From Gemmatales bacterium (lineage in GTDB: Bacteria > Planctomycetota > Planctomycetia > Gemmatales > HRBIN36), in the NCBI GenBank assembly GCA_025055835.1, contig JANWWR010000006.1, forward strand, positions 1-59,119: a DNA stretch of 59,119 bases, in the 5' to 3' direction. Positions 29,190 to 37,582 of this stretch are shown here, one piece after another. A program made the translations under genes and the position numbers. The notes below the pieces were generated by a model. That model saw only the letters and a program-made list of their open reading frames with translations. It was not told the origin of the DNA and searched no databases. Each line of letters opens with the position of its first letter. Positions within the stretch are counted from its first letter, which is position 1.

Positions 29190-29219
29190 TTGCCGCCGTC
29201 GGCTCGGCTATTGTACAAT
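29190..29219 (+). promoter_or_regulatory. Candidate promoter of the SIS-domain isomerase, symmetric -10
   Basis: TTGCCG (29190-29195) and TACAAT (29214-29219) are 18 nt apart, 4 of 6 and 5 of 6 matches to sigma-70 elements, 78 nt before the isomerase start. The core ATTGTACAAT is palindromic, so the opposite strand also carries TACAAT facing the acyltransferase gene. Confidence 0.4.
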
Positions 29220-29297
29220 CGCCGTCAAAGGAACCGTGATTTCGCCGAGGATTTGATCGGCGCGGCGAAGTCTGACGGCTGCACGGGAGAATCACGG

Positions 29298-29939
29298 ATG
29301 CTCGGAACGACGCTGGATGCCAGGGCCTTTCTGGAGCGCGTGGGGCGGGAATTGCTTCGCCTCGACCTGACCCAGGTTCAGGCCCTGGCCGACGCCATTT
29401 ACGAAAGTTACGTCCGCGACCGCTTCGTATTCATCTGCGGGAATGGCGGCAGCGGCTCCAATGCGTCGCATTTCTGCGAGGATCTCGGCAAGAGCACGTT
29501 GCGGCGGGAAGATTTCGACAACGACGCCAAGAAACGCCTCAAGGTCCTCAGCCTGACCGACAACACCCCGTACATCCTCGCCTGGGCCAACGACGAAGGC
29601 TTCGACCGGGTCTTCGTCGAACAGCTTAAAAACCTCGCCAGTCCCGGCGATCTCCTCATCGCCATCAGCGGCAGCGGCAACAGTCCCAACATCCTGCGGG
29701 CAGTCGATTGGGCCAATCGCCACGGACTGCGGACCTTCGGCTGCACCGGCTTCGACGGCGGCAAGCTGAAGAACCTGGCCCACCAATGCCTGCACGTCCC
29801 CCTGGACGACATGGGCATGGTCGAGTCCATTCACCTGACCGTTTTCCACTGGGTCTTGGACAATCTCCACGGGCGCATTTCGCTCGGCGGCGTCCCGTAT
29901 GCTCCGGCAACGGCCCATCAGGTGGCAGGACGATCGTGA
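29298..29939 (+). CDS. gmhA: SIS-domain phosphosugar isomerase (phosphoheptose isomerase-like)
   Basis: A 213-aa SIS-domain protein resembling GmhA, which converts sedoheptulose 7-phosphate to D-glycero-manno-heptose 7-phosphate for envelope glycans. Signatures are [29 protein letters not shown] and [15 protein letters not shown], plus the C-terminal [12 protein letters not shown]. The start has GGGAGA 8 nt upstream; the frame extends to 29148 without support. No other heptose-pathway gene (hldE, gmhB) lies in the window, so the GmhA label is by similarity and another phosphosugar could be used. It is convergent with the VWA gene after 14 nt. Confidence 0.78.
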   Translation: MLGTTLDARAFLERVGRELLRLDLTQVQALADAIYESYVRDRFVFICGNGGSGSNASHFCEDLGKSTLRREDFDNDAKKRLKVLSLTDNTPYILAWANDEGFDRVFVEQLKNLASPGDLLIAISGSGNSPNILRAVDWANRHGLRTFGCTGFDGGKLKNLAHQCLHVPLDDMGMVESIHLTVFHWVLDNLHGRISLGGVPYAPATAHQVAGRS

Positions 29940-29953
29940 CAGTGGGGTGACAT

Positions 29954-31657
29954 TCACCCGATGATCGACTTGCGGCGGGAAACGTAATCCCAGACGACAT
30001 ACCGATCCAGGTCCCGCCCGGCACAGAAGAACACCCGGCCTCGAGTGGATTCCGCCAACCGATAGGCGAAGCGAACGTCTTCCTCGGTCTGATTCCAGTT
30101 GTTGATGAGGAAGATGTTGATGGTGATGCCTGCCTGGGCACAGCGCATCCCTTCGCGGAGAGTCCATTCCTCAGTGCGACCCGTCGGCGGATACATGAGA
30201 TGCAGCACGGAGCCTTCGAAGTGGGCCGTCGGCAGGCCGTCGGTGATGAGGATGATCTGCCGGTTCGGCGTGTCCTGCGCGCTGAGGAACTGCCGACCGA
30301 GTTGCAACGCATGTTGGATGTTCGTGAAGTGCGGCGGAATCATCATCTCGGTGATGTCCGGGTCGCTCATATCCGCCGTCAACCGCACGACCGGATCGAA
30401 GATCGTGATCGGCTTGTACATCAGATTGGGAATCTCCGAGACGTGCCGCGGCTTGGCGAAGGTGTACATCTCGATGAACTGGAGGAAATCGCCCGGATAC
30501 TCGCTGCGGATCAGCCCATCGAGCGCCAGCCCCATCCGCTTCACGTTGACGTACTGCCCGTTGTAGCGCATCGAGCCGCTCATGTCGAGCAGCACCGCCG
30601 TAGCGCACTTGGGATTGTTTCGGGTGCGATGAACGACCAAGTCGTCCTGCTTCATGCGAATCGGAACACCGGGGCCGTCCCGGAGCAGGGCGTTGACGAA
30701 GGACGAGGGCAGGTCGAGATGGGCGACGGAGTCGCCGAACTCGTAGGGCTTGGTCTGCTGAAGCTCGACCGCTCCTTCGCCCACCACCGGCCCCTGGTGC
30801 CGACCGGAACGCGATTCCTGAAGCTGCTCGAAGATCCGCGACAGGAGCTTGGATTGGAACAGTCGATAGGCCTTCGGGGTCAATTGCAGGGTGCCGCGTC
30901 GGCCCTGTTCGATTCCCTGCTGTTCCATCTGTTCGCGGAGGTAGTTCTGAATCTGTTCCTGGAGCGCGCCGAGGCGGCGGATGTCGCCCGGTTCCAGGAA
31001 CTGGATCAGTTCCTCCATGTCGATGATGCCGATCTGGGCGGTCTTGAGTGCTTCTTCTAGCTGCTTGATGAGTTTGTCAATGATCTCCAGCTCGTGCTTG
31101 ACCGCCAGGGCCTCCTCGACGGTCAGCGGCGTCCGGCCCGTGAACTCGTACTTGGCAGCCAGTTCGTCAATCTGATACTTCTCAGCCAGTCGTTCGAGGA
31201 GTTGGAGCAATTGTCGTCCGAAGGCGCTGCGTTCGCCGCCGGCGCGGTACCAGAGGGTTTCCAGGTCCCGCAGCTGTTCGTCGCGGACGGCTTCCCGGAA
31301 GGCGTCCGCGAGATGGGCGGGTGGTTGCATCCGCTCGGCCAGCCGATGGAAGGCCCGATGTGCCTCGGCTTCGGCGTGTCTGGTTTCGCACGTTTCGAGA
31401 ATCTTCCGCTTGCGTTCGCGGAGGATTTCGATCAGGGCTTCGATGCTCGCACCAAACCCCTTGATCTGGCTGGGGTCGATGCGGACGGCGCGGGCCAGTT
31501 CTTCCTCCGTAAGCCGCCGCGTACTGCCGTACATCAGCAGATGTTCCATTGCCGGCGTGACCAGGTCCGGAGGCGGCTTGGTCGGACTGGGAAACTGGAC
31601 CGGATCGTAGCGCTGGTAGGTGTGGATGATGCCGCCCAGACAGTCGCGGGTAGTCAT
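29954..31657 (-). CDS. VWA-domain protein with intact MIDAS
   Basis: A 567-aa soluble protein. The N-terminal two thirds is helical and coiled-coil-prone (about 60-300, many Glu/Gln/Lys), with no recognised domain. The C-terminal third is a VWA domain with the metal site DMSGSMRYNG, a Thr in the PDITEMMIPP region, and ILITDGLP. Such proteins commonly team with MoxR/RavA ATPases, but no MoxR gene adjoins it here; the nearest are more than 14 kb away. The start at 31657 puts GAGG 9 nt upstream; the ATG two codons earlier would leave only 3 nt. It follows carA by 34 nt. The client is unknown. Confidence 0.8.
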   Translation of the reverse strand: MTTRDCLGGIIHTYQRYDPVQFPSPTKPPPDLVTPAMEHLLMYGSTRRLTEEELARAVRIDPSQIKGFGASIEALIEILRERKRKILETCETRHAEAEAHRAFHRLAERMQPPAHLADAFREAVRDEQLRDLETLWYRAGGERSAFGRQLLQLLERLAEKYQIDELAAKYEFTGRTPLTVEEALAVKHELEIIDKLIKQLEEALKTAQIGIIDMEELIQFLEPGDIRRLGALQEQIQNYLREQMEQQGIEQGRRGTLQLTPKAYRLFQSKLLSRIFEQLQESRSGRHQGPVVGEGAVELQQTKPYEFGDSVAHLDLPSSFVNALLRDGPGVPIRMKQDDLVVHRTRNNPKCATAVLLDMSGSMRYNGQYVNVKRMGLALDGLIRSEYPGDFLQFIEMYTFAKPRHVSEIPNLMYKPITIFDPVVRLTADMSDPDITEMMIPPHFTNIQHALQLGRQFLSAQDTPNRQIILITDGLPTAHFEGSVLHLMYPPTGRTEEWTLREGMRCAQAGITINIFLINNWNQTEEDVRFAYRLAESTRGRVFFCAGRDLDRYVVWDYVSRRKSIIG

Positions 31658-31691
31658 AGACATTCGCCTCGAAGTCCCGACGGCATGGCCC

Positions 31692-32804
31692 CTAGCCGAT
31701 TAATTGCCGAAACTGTTCGAAAAGGTACGAGCTGTCATGCGGTCCCGCCGACGCTTCCGGGTGATATTGCACGCAGAACAACGGCTCGCTGCGATGCCGG
31801 AAGCCTTCCAAAGTCTGGTCGTTGAGGTTGATGTGCGTCGGCTCCAGGAAGCGGGGTAGGGAGTTTAGTTCCAGAGCAAAGCCGTGATTTTGCGTGGTGA
31901 TTTCGACCCGGTTCGTCTGGTAATTGAGCACCGGCTGATTGGCTCCACGATGCCCGAACTTAAGCTTGAACGACCTCGCTCCCAGGGCCAATCCCAAAAG
32001 CTGGTGGCCCAGGCAGATGCCAAAGATGGGCTTCTTGCCGACCAAGCCCCGGATCGTTTCCAAGGCGTAACCGAGTGCTTCGGGATCGCCCGGCCCGTTG
32101 GACAGGAAAATGCCGTCGGGCTTGTGCGACAGAACTTCTTCCGCCGTCGCGGTGCCGGGCAACACCGTGACCTGACAGCCGACCTGCACCAGGCAGCGCA
32201 GGATGTTCCACTTCATGCCGAAGTCCAGGGCGACGACGTGGCAATCGAGCGGCCGGGCTGGCAGCATTTCCGAGGCGAACCGGCTGACGTACCCCTCCGC
32301 CCAGCGGAAAGGCCGGCTCGGCAGGACTTCCCGAACCAGATCCCGACCGACAATGCTCGGCGCGGTGCGGGCTTTGTGGACCAGCGAGGCGTCGTCCAGA
32401 TCGGTCGTCGAAAGTACGCCGGTCATCGCTCCGCGGATGCGGATGCGCCGCACCAAGGCCCGGGTGTCCACGCCCTCCAGTCCGATGATGCCGTGCTGCT
32501 TGAGATAGACGTCCAGGGAACTTTCCGCCCGGAAGTTGCTCGGCTCCCGGGACAATTCCCGCACAACAAAGCCCTCGACCTGCGGCCGACCCGACTCAGC
32601 GTCTTCCGGATTGACCCCGTAGTTGCCGATGTGCGGATAAGTCATGGTCACGATCTGGCCCTTGTACGACGGGTCGGTGAGCACCTCCTGGTAGCCGGTC
32701 ATGCTCGTGTTGAAAACGACCTCGCCGAAGCGTTCGCCTTCCGCTCCGAAGGCCCGCCCGGTCAGGACCGTCCCATCTTCCAGGGCTAATTTGGCCAATG
32801 CCAT
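31692..32804 (-). CDS. carA: Carbamoyl-phosphate synthase small subunit
   Basis: A 370-aa glutaminase subunit that supplies ammonia to CarB for arginine and pyrimidine synthesis. The N-terminal CPSase domain begins [14 protein letters not shown] and contains [16 protein letters not shown]. The class I amidotransferase domain carries the nucleophile C264 in [11 protein letters not shown] and the H348/E350 pair in YHPEAS. GGAG lies 8 nt before the ATG at 32804; the frame beyond is not coding. Length is standard. carB is not in the window. It lies between lexA and the VWA gene on the same strand, 113 nt after lexA. Confidence 0.95.
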   Translation of the reverse strand: MALAKLALEDGTVLTGRAFGAEGERFGEVVFNTSMTGYQEVLTDPSYKGQIVTMTYPHIGNYGVNPEDAESGRPQVEGFVVRELSREPSNFRAESSLDVYLKQHGIIGLEGVDTRALVRRIRIRGAMTGVLSTTDLDDASLVHKARTAPSIVGRDLVREVLPSRPFRWAEGYVSRFASEMLPARPLDCHVVALDFGMKWNILRCLVQVGCQVTVLPGTATAEEVLSHKPDGIFLSNGPGDPEALGYALETIRGLVGKKPIFGICLGHQLLGLALGARSFKLKFGHRGANQPVLNYQTNRVEITTQNHGFALELNSLPRFLEPTHINLNDQTLEGFRHRSEPLFCVQYHPEASAGPHDSSYLFEQFRQLIG

Positions 32805-32917
32805 GCCGAAAACTCCTGCGCATAGCAGCACGGTGCCAGACCGAAGCACGATCCGGCTGCCGTGTTTCCTTCCTCCATCATAGGGAGTCGCTAGTCCATT
32901 CTTCCAGCCGCCGGGAT

Positions 32918-33538
32918 CTAGACCTTGCGAATCACGCCGATAAGCGTCCCCAGAATGCGGATGTCCTCGCCCGGCTCGACAAAGATCGGAGCGTAGTTGC
33001 CGTTGGCAGGCTCCAGCCGAATCCGATTCCGCTCCTTGAAAAACCGCTTGAGCGTCACTTCGCCGTCCACCATCGCCACGACCCGTTCTCCGTTGCGTGC
33101 CGTCTCCTGCTTCTCGATGATGACATAATCGCCGTCCTGGATATGGTCTTCGATCATCGAGTTGCCGCGGACTTTCAGGGCGTAGCGATTGTCGCCGAGG
33201 AACATGGCGTGGAGGTCGAGGTATTCGTCGGTGGTCTGGACCGCCAGGGTGGGAAAACCGGCAGCGACTCGACCAAGCAACGGAATGGCCAACTGACCGG
33301 GCCGATATCCGACCAGTTGAATTGCGCGGGCCGAAAAGCCCTGACGCTGAATGAACCCCTTCTTTTCCAGCGCCTTGAGGTGGCACATTACGCCATTGGG
33401 CGATTTAATGCCGAAATGCGCACCGATTTCCCGAACCGTCGGCCCGTAGCCTCGGCTCTCGATCTTTTCCTTGATGAACTGATAGATTTCTTTCTGCCGC
33501 TTGGTCAACGTAGTGTTTATCGTGGTAAGATTCGGCAT
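32918..33538 (-). CDS. lexA: LexA SOS repressor/autopeptidase
   Basis: A 206-aa LexA. The N-terminal winged helix (about 1-70) contains [16 protein letters not shown] and [20 protein letters not shown]. The self-cleavage bond is A93-G94 in RVAAGFP, and the catalytic dyad is S127 in [10 protein letters not shown] and K164 in VTLKRFF. All are intact. GGAGG is 8 nt before the ATG at 33538, and an open frame a few codons longer is unsupported. It represses DNA-repair genes until RecA-ssDNA triggers cleavage. A GTAT-N5-ATAC palindrome lies 55 nt upstream. ruvC, a common SOS gene in other phyla, lies 10 kb away. Confidence 0.95.
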   Translation of the reverse strand: MPNLTTINTTLTKRQKEIYQFIKEKIESRGYGPTVREIGAHFGIKSPNGVMCHLKALEKKGFIQRQGFSARAIQLVGYRPGQLAIPLLGRVAAGFPTLAVQTTDEYLDLHAMFLGDNRYALKVRGNSMIEDHIQDGDYVIIEKQETARNGERVVAMVDGEVTLKRFFKERNRIRLEPANGNYAPIFVEPGEDIRILGTLIGVIRKV

Positions 33539-33593
33539 GACTGAGTCCTCCGTCGTCAATCCGGCCCCTTAAGCGATGGGATCATGAACTAGA

Positions 33594-33606
33594 GTATATA
33601 ACATAC
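33594..33606. promoter_or_regulatory. Candidate operator/promoter palindrome upstream of lexA
   Basis: GTATATAACATAC is a perfect GTAT-N5-ATAC dyad in the 156-nt region between divergent lexA and trpD. On the minus strand it includes TATACT, a possible -10. LexA usually represses itself, so it could be the LexA box, but this is unproved and differs from the CTG-N10-CAG and GAAC-N4-GTTC types. Confidence 0.35.
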
Positions 33607-33694
33607 GTCCGTACACAGGGAAAGACCATAGGCCGGAATTTTTGCCCGGGCTGGCCGCCCAGGGGCCGATCGGATCAAAGAGACTTGTTCGACC

Positions 33695-34789
33695 ATGTTG
33701 GGTGACGCGATTCAATGCTTAATCGAGCGGCGTGATCTTCCCCAGGAGGTCATGGAGCAGGCAATGCACGCCTTGATGGCTGGACAGGCCGGCGAGGCCG
33801 AGGCCGCGGCGTTCTTGACTGCCCTGCGGATGAAGGGCGAAACGGCCGCAGAATTGGCTGCTGGAGCACGGGTGCTGAGGCAGCACATGGAGCCTTTGCA
33901 AATCGGCGATCGGCAGGCCGTGGACACCTGCGGGACCGGCGGGGACCACAGCGGCACGCTAAACCTCAGCACCGCTGCTGCCTTCGTGGTGGCCGGGTGC
34001 GGAATTCCGGTGGTCAAGCACGGCAATCGGGCGGTGTCGAGCCGCAGCGGGAGTGCGGACGTTCTCACTGCCTTGGGAGTTCGTGTAGACGTGGCTCCCG
34101 AAGCAGCCCGCCTTTGCCTGGAAGAGGCGGGCATGGCATTCTGCTTTGCCCCCCGTTATCATCCGGCCATGAAGCACGTCGCCAAGGTGCGACAAGCACT
34201 CGGCTTCCGGACGTTGTTCAATCTCTTAGGCCCGCTCTGCAATCCTGCTCGGGTGCGATATCAGCTTCTCGGCGTCGGTCGGCCCGAACTTCTAGACCTG
34301 ATGGCCGAGACGCTGGGTCGCCTGGGTGGCACGGAAGCGTTCGTCGTCCACGGCAGCGATGGACTCGACGAGGTGTCCCTATCCGGTCCGACGCAGGTTC
34401 GCTGGGTCCGTAAGGAAGGGATCGAAAAGCGGACCTGGACGCCGATGGATTTTGGCTTGCCGTCGCACTCCGTCGAGAGCATCCGAGTCCGAGATGCCGC
34501 GGAAAGCGCAGTTCGCATCAAAGCGGTGTTGCAGGGGGAACACGGACCCGCGAGGGACTTCGTGGTGGCCAATGCCGCCGCGGTATTAGTTTTGGTCGGC
34601 GTCGCTGACGATCTTCGAAGCGCAGCAGCCCGAGCGGCACAAGCCATCGACGCCGGCCAGGCCCAAGCTGTGCTTCGGGGACTGATTCGCGTCACCAATA
34701 CGGATCCGGCTGCCGGCCAGGTACGACCGGGAAATCGGGAAGGAAGCCATGAGTCAAAAGCTCATCCTCGTGACGGACATGGGAATTGA
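33695..34789 (+). CDS. trpD: Anthranilate phosphoribosyltransferase
   Basis: A 364-aa TrpD transferring phosphoribose from PRPP to anthranilate. PRPP-binding DTCGTGGDHSGTLNLSTA, then KHGNRAVSSRSGSADVL and the metal/ligand NLLGPLCNPA are as expected. The C-terminus is about 20 residues longer than usual because the frame runs 41 nt into the next gene. GAGA lies a rather long way upstream of the ATG. No other trp gene is nearby, so trpD stands alone here. It is divergent from lexA. Confidence 0.94.
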   Translation: MLGDAIQCLIERRDLPQEVMEQAMHALMAGQAGEAEAAAFLTALRMKGETAAELAAGARVLRQHMEPLQIGDRQAVDTCGTGGDHSGTLNLSTAAAFVVAGCGIPVVKHGNRAVSSRSGSADVLTALGVRVDVAPEAARLCLEEAGMAFCFAPRYHPAMKHVAKVRQALGFRTLFNLLGPLCNPARVRYQLLGVGRPELLDLMAETLGRLGGTEAFVVHGSDGLDEVSLSGPTQVRWVRKEGIEKRTWTPMDFGLPSHSVESIRVRDAAESAVRIKAVLQGEHGPARDFVVANAAAVLVLVGVADDLRSAAARAAQAIDAGQAQAVLRGLIRVTNTDPAAGQVRPGNREGSHESKAHPRDGHGN

Positions 34790-35681
34790 TGGTGCCTTCG
34801 CGGCGACGGTCGCCCTGTACGACAGCCGCTTCGACGTGCTGGCCTTGTGCGCTTCGGCCGGCAACATCCCGGCGGAACAAGCCACGCGCAACGTGCAGAT
34901 CTTTGTGGAAAACGTCGATCCGCCCAAATGGCCCCGGGTGGGGGAGGCGGTGCCCGTGAAGTTCACTCTGGACGCCCGGGAGCTCCACGGGCCAACCGGC
35001 TTCGGTCATGCTGAGTTCCAGTGCGCTCAACTCCATCACCATCATCCCGCCGACAAGCTGCTGGTGGACCTCGTGCATCAGGAGCCAGCCGAGGTCACGC
35101 TGGTGGTTCTTGGCCCATGTACCACGGTGGCTCGGGCCTTGGATCGGGACGGCGAGTTTCAGCGGCTGGTAAAACAGATGGTCATCGTGGGTGGTACCTG
35201 GCACGAACCCGGCGATGCCGGGCCGGTTTCGGAATTCCATTTCACCTGCGACCCGGAAGCCGCTCGCCAAGTGCTGCGGGCCAGCGTGCCGATCACCGTG
35301 CTGCCGCTCGACGTGACCCGACACGCCTTGTTTTCGCCCACCGAACTGGCGGACCTTCCTTGCGGACAGTCCCGCGGCTGCCGGTTTCTCCGCAGAATCG
35401 CCCCCTTCGGCGTGCAGGCCAGCGCTCAACATCTTGGCATCGAGGGGTTCTTCCTGCGCGACTTGCTCGGCATCGTGTTTCTAGCGGTTCCTCAGGCGTT
35501 CAAGACCCGACCTGTCCATGTCGACGTGGAAACCCGAGGCGAATTGACTCGGGGCATGAGCGTGGTCGACGAACGCCGTCATCACGGCAAGCCCAACGCC
35601 CAGTGGGCTTATGATGTGGACATGAAACTAGTCCGCTCTTACTTGGCGGACGTCCTGAGCCGATTCAAGGACGAGGATTGA
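34749..35681 (+). CDS. Nucleoside hydrolase homologue with degenerate metal site
   Basis: A 310-aa protein of the inosine/uridine-preferring nucleoside hydrolase fold. Normally the N-terminal DTDPGIDDA supplies calcium ligands. Here it reads VTDMGIDGAFA: D10 and D14 remain, while the first Asp is V8 and the last is G15. The usual late HD motif reads RDLLG. The middle contains LGPCTTVARAL and IVGGTWHEPGDAG as in active enzymes. It may be inactive, binding, or of altered specificity. Its ATG, with GGAAGGAAG upstream, lies within trpD (41-nt overlap), implying coupled translation. The 3' end overlaps the PGPGW gene by 17 nt. Confidence 0.78.
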   Translation: MSQKLILVTDMGIDGAFAATVALYDSRFDVLALCASAGNIPAEQATRNVQIFVENVDPPKWPRVGEAVPVKFTLDARELHGPTGFGHAEFQCAQLHHHHPADKLLVDLVHQEPAEVTLVVLGPCTTVARALDRDGEFQRLVKQMVIVGGTWHEPGDAGPVSEFHFTCDPEAARQVLRASVPITVLPLDVTRHALFSPTELADLPCGQSRGCRFLRRIAPFGVQASAQHLGIEGFFLRDLLGIVFLAVPQAFKTRPVHVDVETRGELTRGMSVVDERRHHGKPNAQWAYDVDMKLVRSYLADVLSRFKDED

Positions 35682-36279
35682 CAGGCTGATCGGGCTGACT
35701 GCTTCGCTTGGCCGTCGGATGCTCGGCGGCGAAGTGTTCGGCGTCGGCCTGTTTTGGTTCGGAAGTTGGCGGCGTGCCGTCGCAGTTCATGGTAGCCACT
35801 TGAAAACTCTGGCGGGGACGCGATGCTTGGGATTCTCTGAACGGCCCCGCTTCCGGCAGGTGCATTGGAGGACGACCGAAGCGGGCACGCAATTTGTTGA
35901 TCGCCTCCAGTACCCGTGGGCGGCTGACAAGCTTCAGTTCCAACTGGCGTTTGCCCGGAAAATCCAGGAGCATGACGCCGATGAGAATCGTCAACACGCC
36001 CTGCCCCGGCCCGAACAGCATGATGACGCCGCCGATCACGAGGACGATCCCCAGCAGATTCTTCAACACGATCAGGGTCCAGCGCACAACGGGATGCCGA
36101 TCCACCCACAGGCCGCGCTCCGACCGTTCAAGAAAGTAATTGGCGGGAAGCAAAATCACCAGGGCGGTCACAAAGCCGACGCTGACCAGGGCGAGAAGCA
36201 CCCCGATGCCGAGCGTCCACAGGATGCTCGTGGCAGTCAGGCCGAGGGAATCCGGAATGTCGCTGAGCCACTGGAACAC
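35665..36279 (-). CDS. PGPGW-family transmembrane protein
   Basis: A 204-aa protein with two or three membrane helices (about 15-45 and 68-100) and a family-type loop GPGQGVLTILIGVMLLDFPGKR with a basic tail LVSRPRVLEAINKLRARFGRPP, as in the PGPGW putative transmembrane family. The last 60 residues are polar and low-complexity, likely disordered. The start is GTG, with GGAGG 8 nt upstream. The function of the family is unknown. It is convergent with the nucleoside hydrolase homologue (17-nt overlap) and 69 nt after the M24 peptidase gene stop. Confidence 0.75.
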   Translation of the reverse strand: MFQWLSDIPDSLGLTATSILWTLGIGVLLALVSVGFVTALVILLPANYFLERSERGLWVDRHPVVRWTLIVLKNLLGIVLVIGGVIMLFGPGQGVLTILIGVMLLDFPGKRQLELKLVSRPRVLEAINKLRARFGRPPMHLPEAGPFRESQASRPRQSFQVATMNCDGTPPTSEPKQADAEHFAAEHPTAKRSSQPDQPVNPRP

Positions 36280-36348
36280 CGGACCGTCCTCCGCGGAAAA
36301 GGACCTCCCTTGCTACGCCAACGTAGATGTATTCGTTCACCGTCCCGT

Positions 36349-37563
36349 TCACTTCACGAAGGCAAGCAAGGGCCAGACGCGGTCTTGCAAGGTTCCCGTG
36401 ACATGGACCTGCCCATCGGCAGCGACAAAGACGTTGACTTCGGAACGGACTCCGAATTGCGGTAAATAAATGCCCGGTTCGATGGAGAAACAAGTTCGCG
36501 GCAGAACACGGCGGGTTTCATGGGTTTCGAGGTTGTCCATGTTCGCCCCGTTGCCGTGCGTCTCCTGACCGATGCTGTGCCCGGTGCGATGGCAGAAGTA
36601 CTCGCCGAACCCGGCCCGCTCGATGACATCCCGCGCCGCCTGATCCACCTGCCATCCTTGAATGGGACGCCCAGCGGCAAAACTCTCGCAGACAAAGGCA
36701 ATGGCGGCGTCCCGAGCCTGAGCCACGACGCGGAACACCCGTTCGTATTCCTCCGGCACCTCGTACCCCAGATAAGCGACCTGAGTGTAGTCGCTGTACA
36801 CTGCCCGAGGCCGGTCGAGCTTGGCCCACAGATCAATGAGCACGAAGTCGCCTTCCTTCAGGACGACATCCGTGGCCGGAGTCGTCTCGTAGTGCGGGTC
36901 GCCGCTATGCGGGCCGACGGCCACGATGGGCGGGTGGTAGGTCGTCAGTCCGTGTTCGCGAAAATGATCGAGAATGACATGCACCACGTCGCTTTCACGG
37001 GGACCGTGGCCGCGTCTCAGCCGTTCGGCGATGAAGGCATAGGCTCGGTCGAAAGCCGCCGTGGTGTGCTTGCTGGCCTCCAGGTGCATTTGCCACTGCT
37101 CGTCATCCCAGACGGCCTCGAATAACTGGATCAAGTCCCCGGAAGAAACCGGCTCCACGCCGAAACCGCGAACAAGTTCCACGGTTCCAGCATCGAGCTT
37201 GGAGACGTAGGGATTGGCATTGCGCGGTGAGTATTCCATCGCAAGGCGGCGAGCGCCGGAAGATCGGCCTCTCCCGTTCGCCGTGAGAATCGCGGCCAGA
37301 CCCGCTTCGAGTTCCTGCCAGCGAAGGTAAATCCGCTTGCTGCCCGGCAGATGATCGAGGACACCGGCTTCGATGCGATGGACGAGCTTGGCCGGTTCCC
37401 CCTCACGAGGCACGAAGTAAAACCACCGCCGTGACGTGGGCACCTTTCCTTCGAGATCAACGATCCGCCGTGCCAGCACGTTGCTGCCGCGGAAGTCAGC
37501 CAGCAGCCAGCCGTCCAGGTCGAAGTCCCGCAACGCCGCCTGTACCGCAGCCAGGTCGAACAT
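36349..37563 (-). CDS. M24 family Xaa-Pro aminopeptidase-like metallopeptidase
   Basis: A 404-aa M24 peptidase that should release N-terminal residues next to proline. It has an N-terminal creatinase-like domain (about 1-150). The pita-bread catalytic domain shows metal ligands in LIDLWAK and YSDYTQVAY (two Asp), HRTGHSIGQETHG (His), FSIEPGIYLP (Glu) and VRSEVNVFV (Glu). All five are present. The ATG has GAGGG 6 nt upstream and starts 19 nt after the tricorn gene stop, so the two peptidase genes are probably one transcript. It appears cytoplasmic. Confidence 0.9.
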   Translation of the reverse strand: MFDLAAVQAALRDFDLDGWLLADFRGSNVLARRIVDLEGKVPTSRRWFYFVPREGEPAKLVHRIEAGVLDHLPGSKRIYLRWQELEAGLAAILTANGRGRSSGARRLAMEYSPRNANPYVSKLDAGTVELVRGFGVEPVSSGDLIQLFEAVWDDEQWQMHLEASKHTTAAFDRAYAFIAERLRRGHGPRESDVVHVILDHFREHGLTTYHPPIVAVGPHSGDPHYETTPATDVVLKEGDFVLIDLWAKLDRPRAVYSDYTQVAYLGYEVPEEYERVFRVVAQARDAAIAFVCESFAAGRPIQGWQVDQAARDVIERAGFGEYFCHRTGHSIGQETHGNGANMDNLETHETRRVLPRTCFSIEPGIYLPQFGVRSEVNVFVAADGQVHVTGTLQDRVWPLLAFVK

Positions 37564-37582
37564 CAGATTCCCTCGTCGTCGG

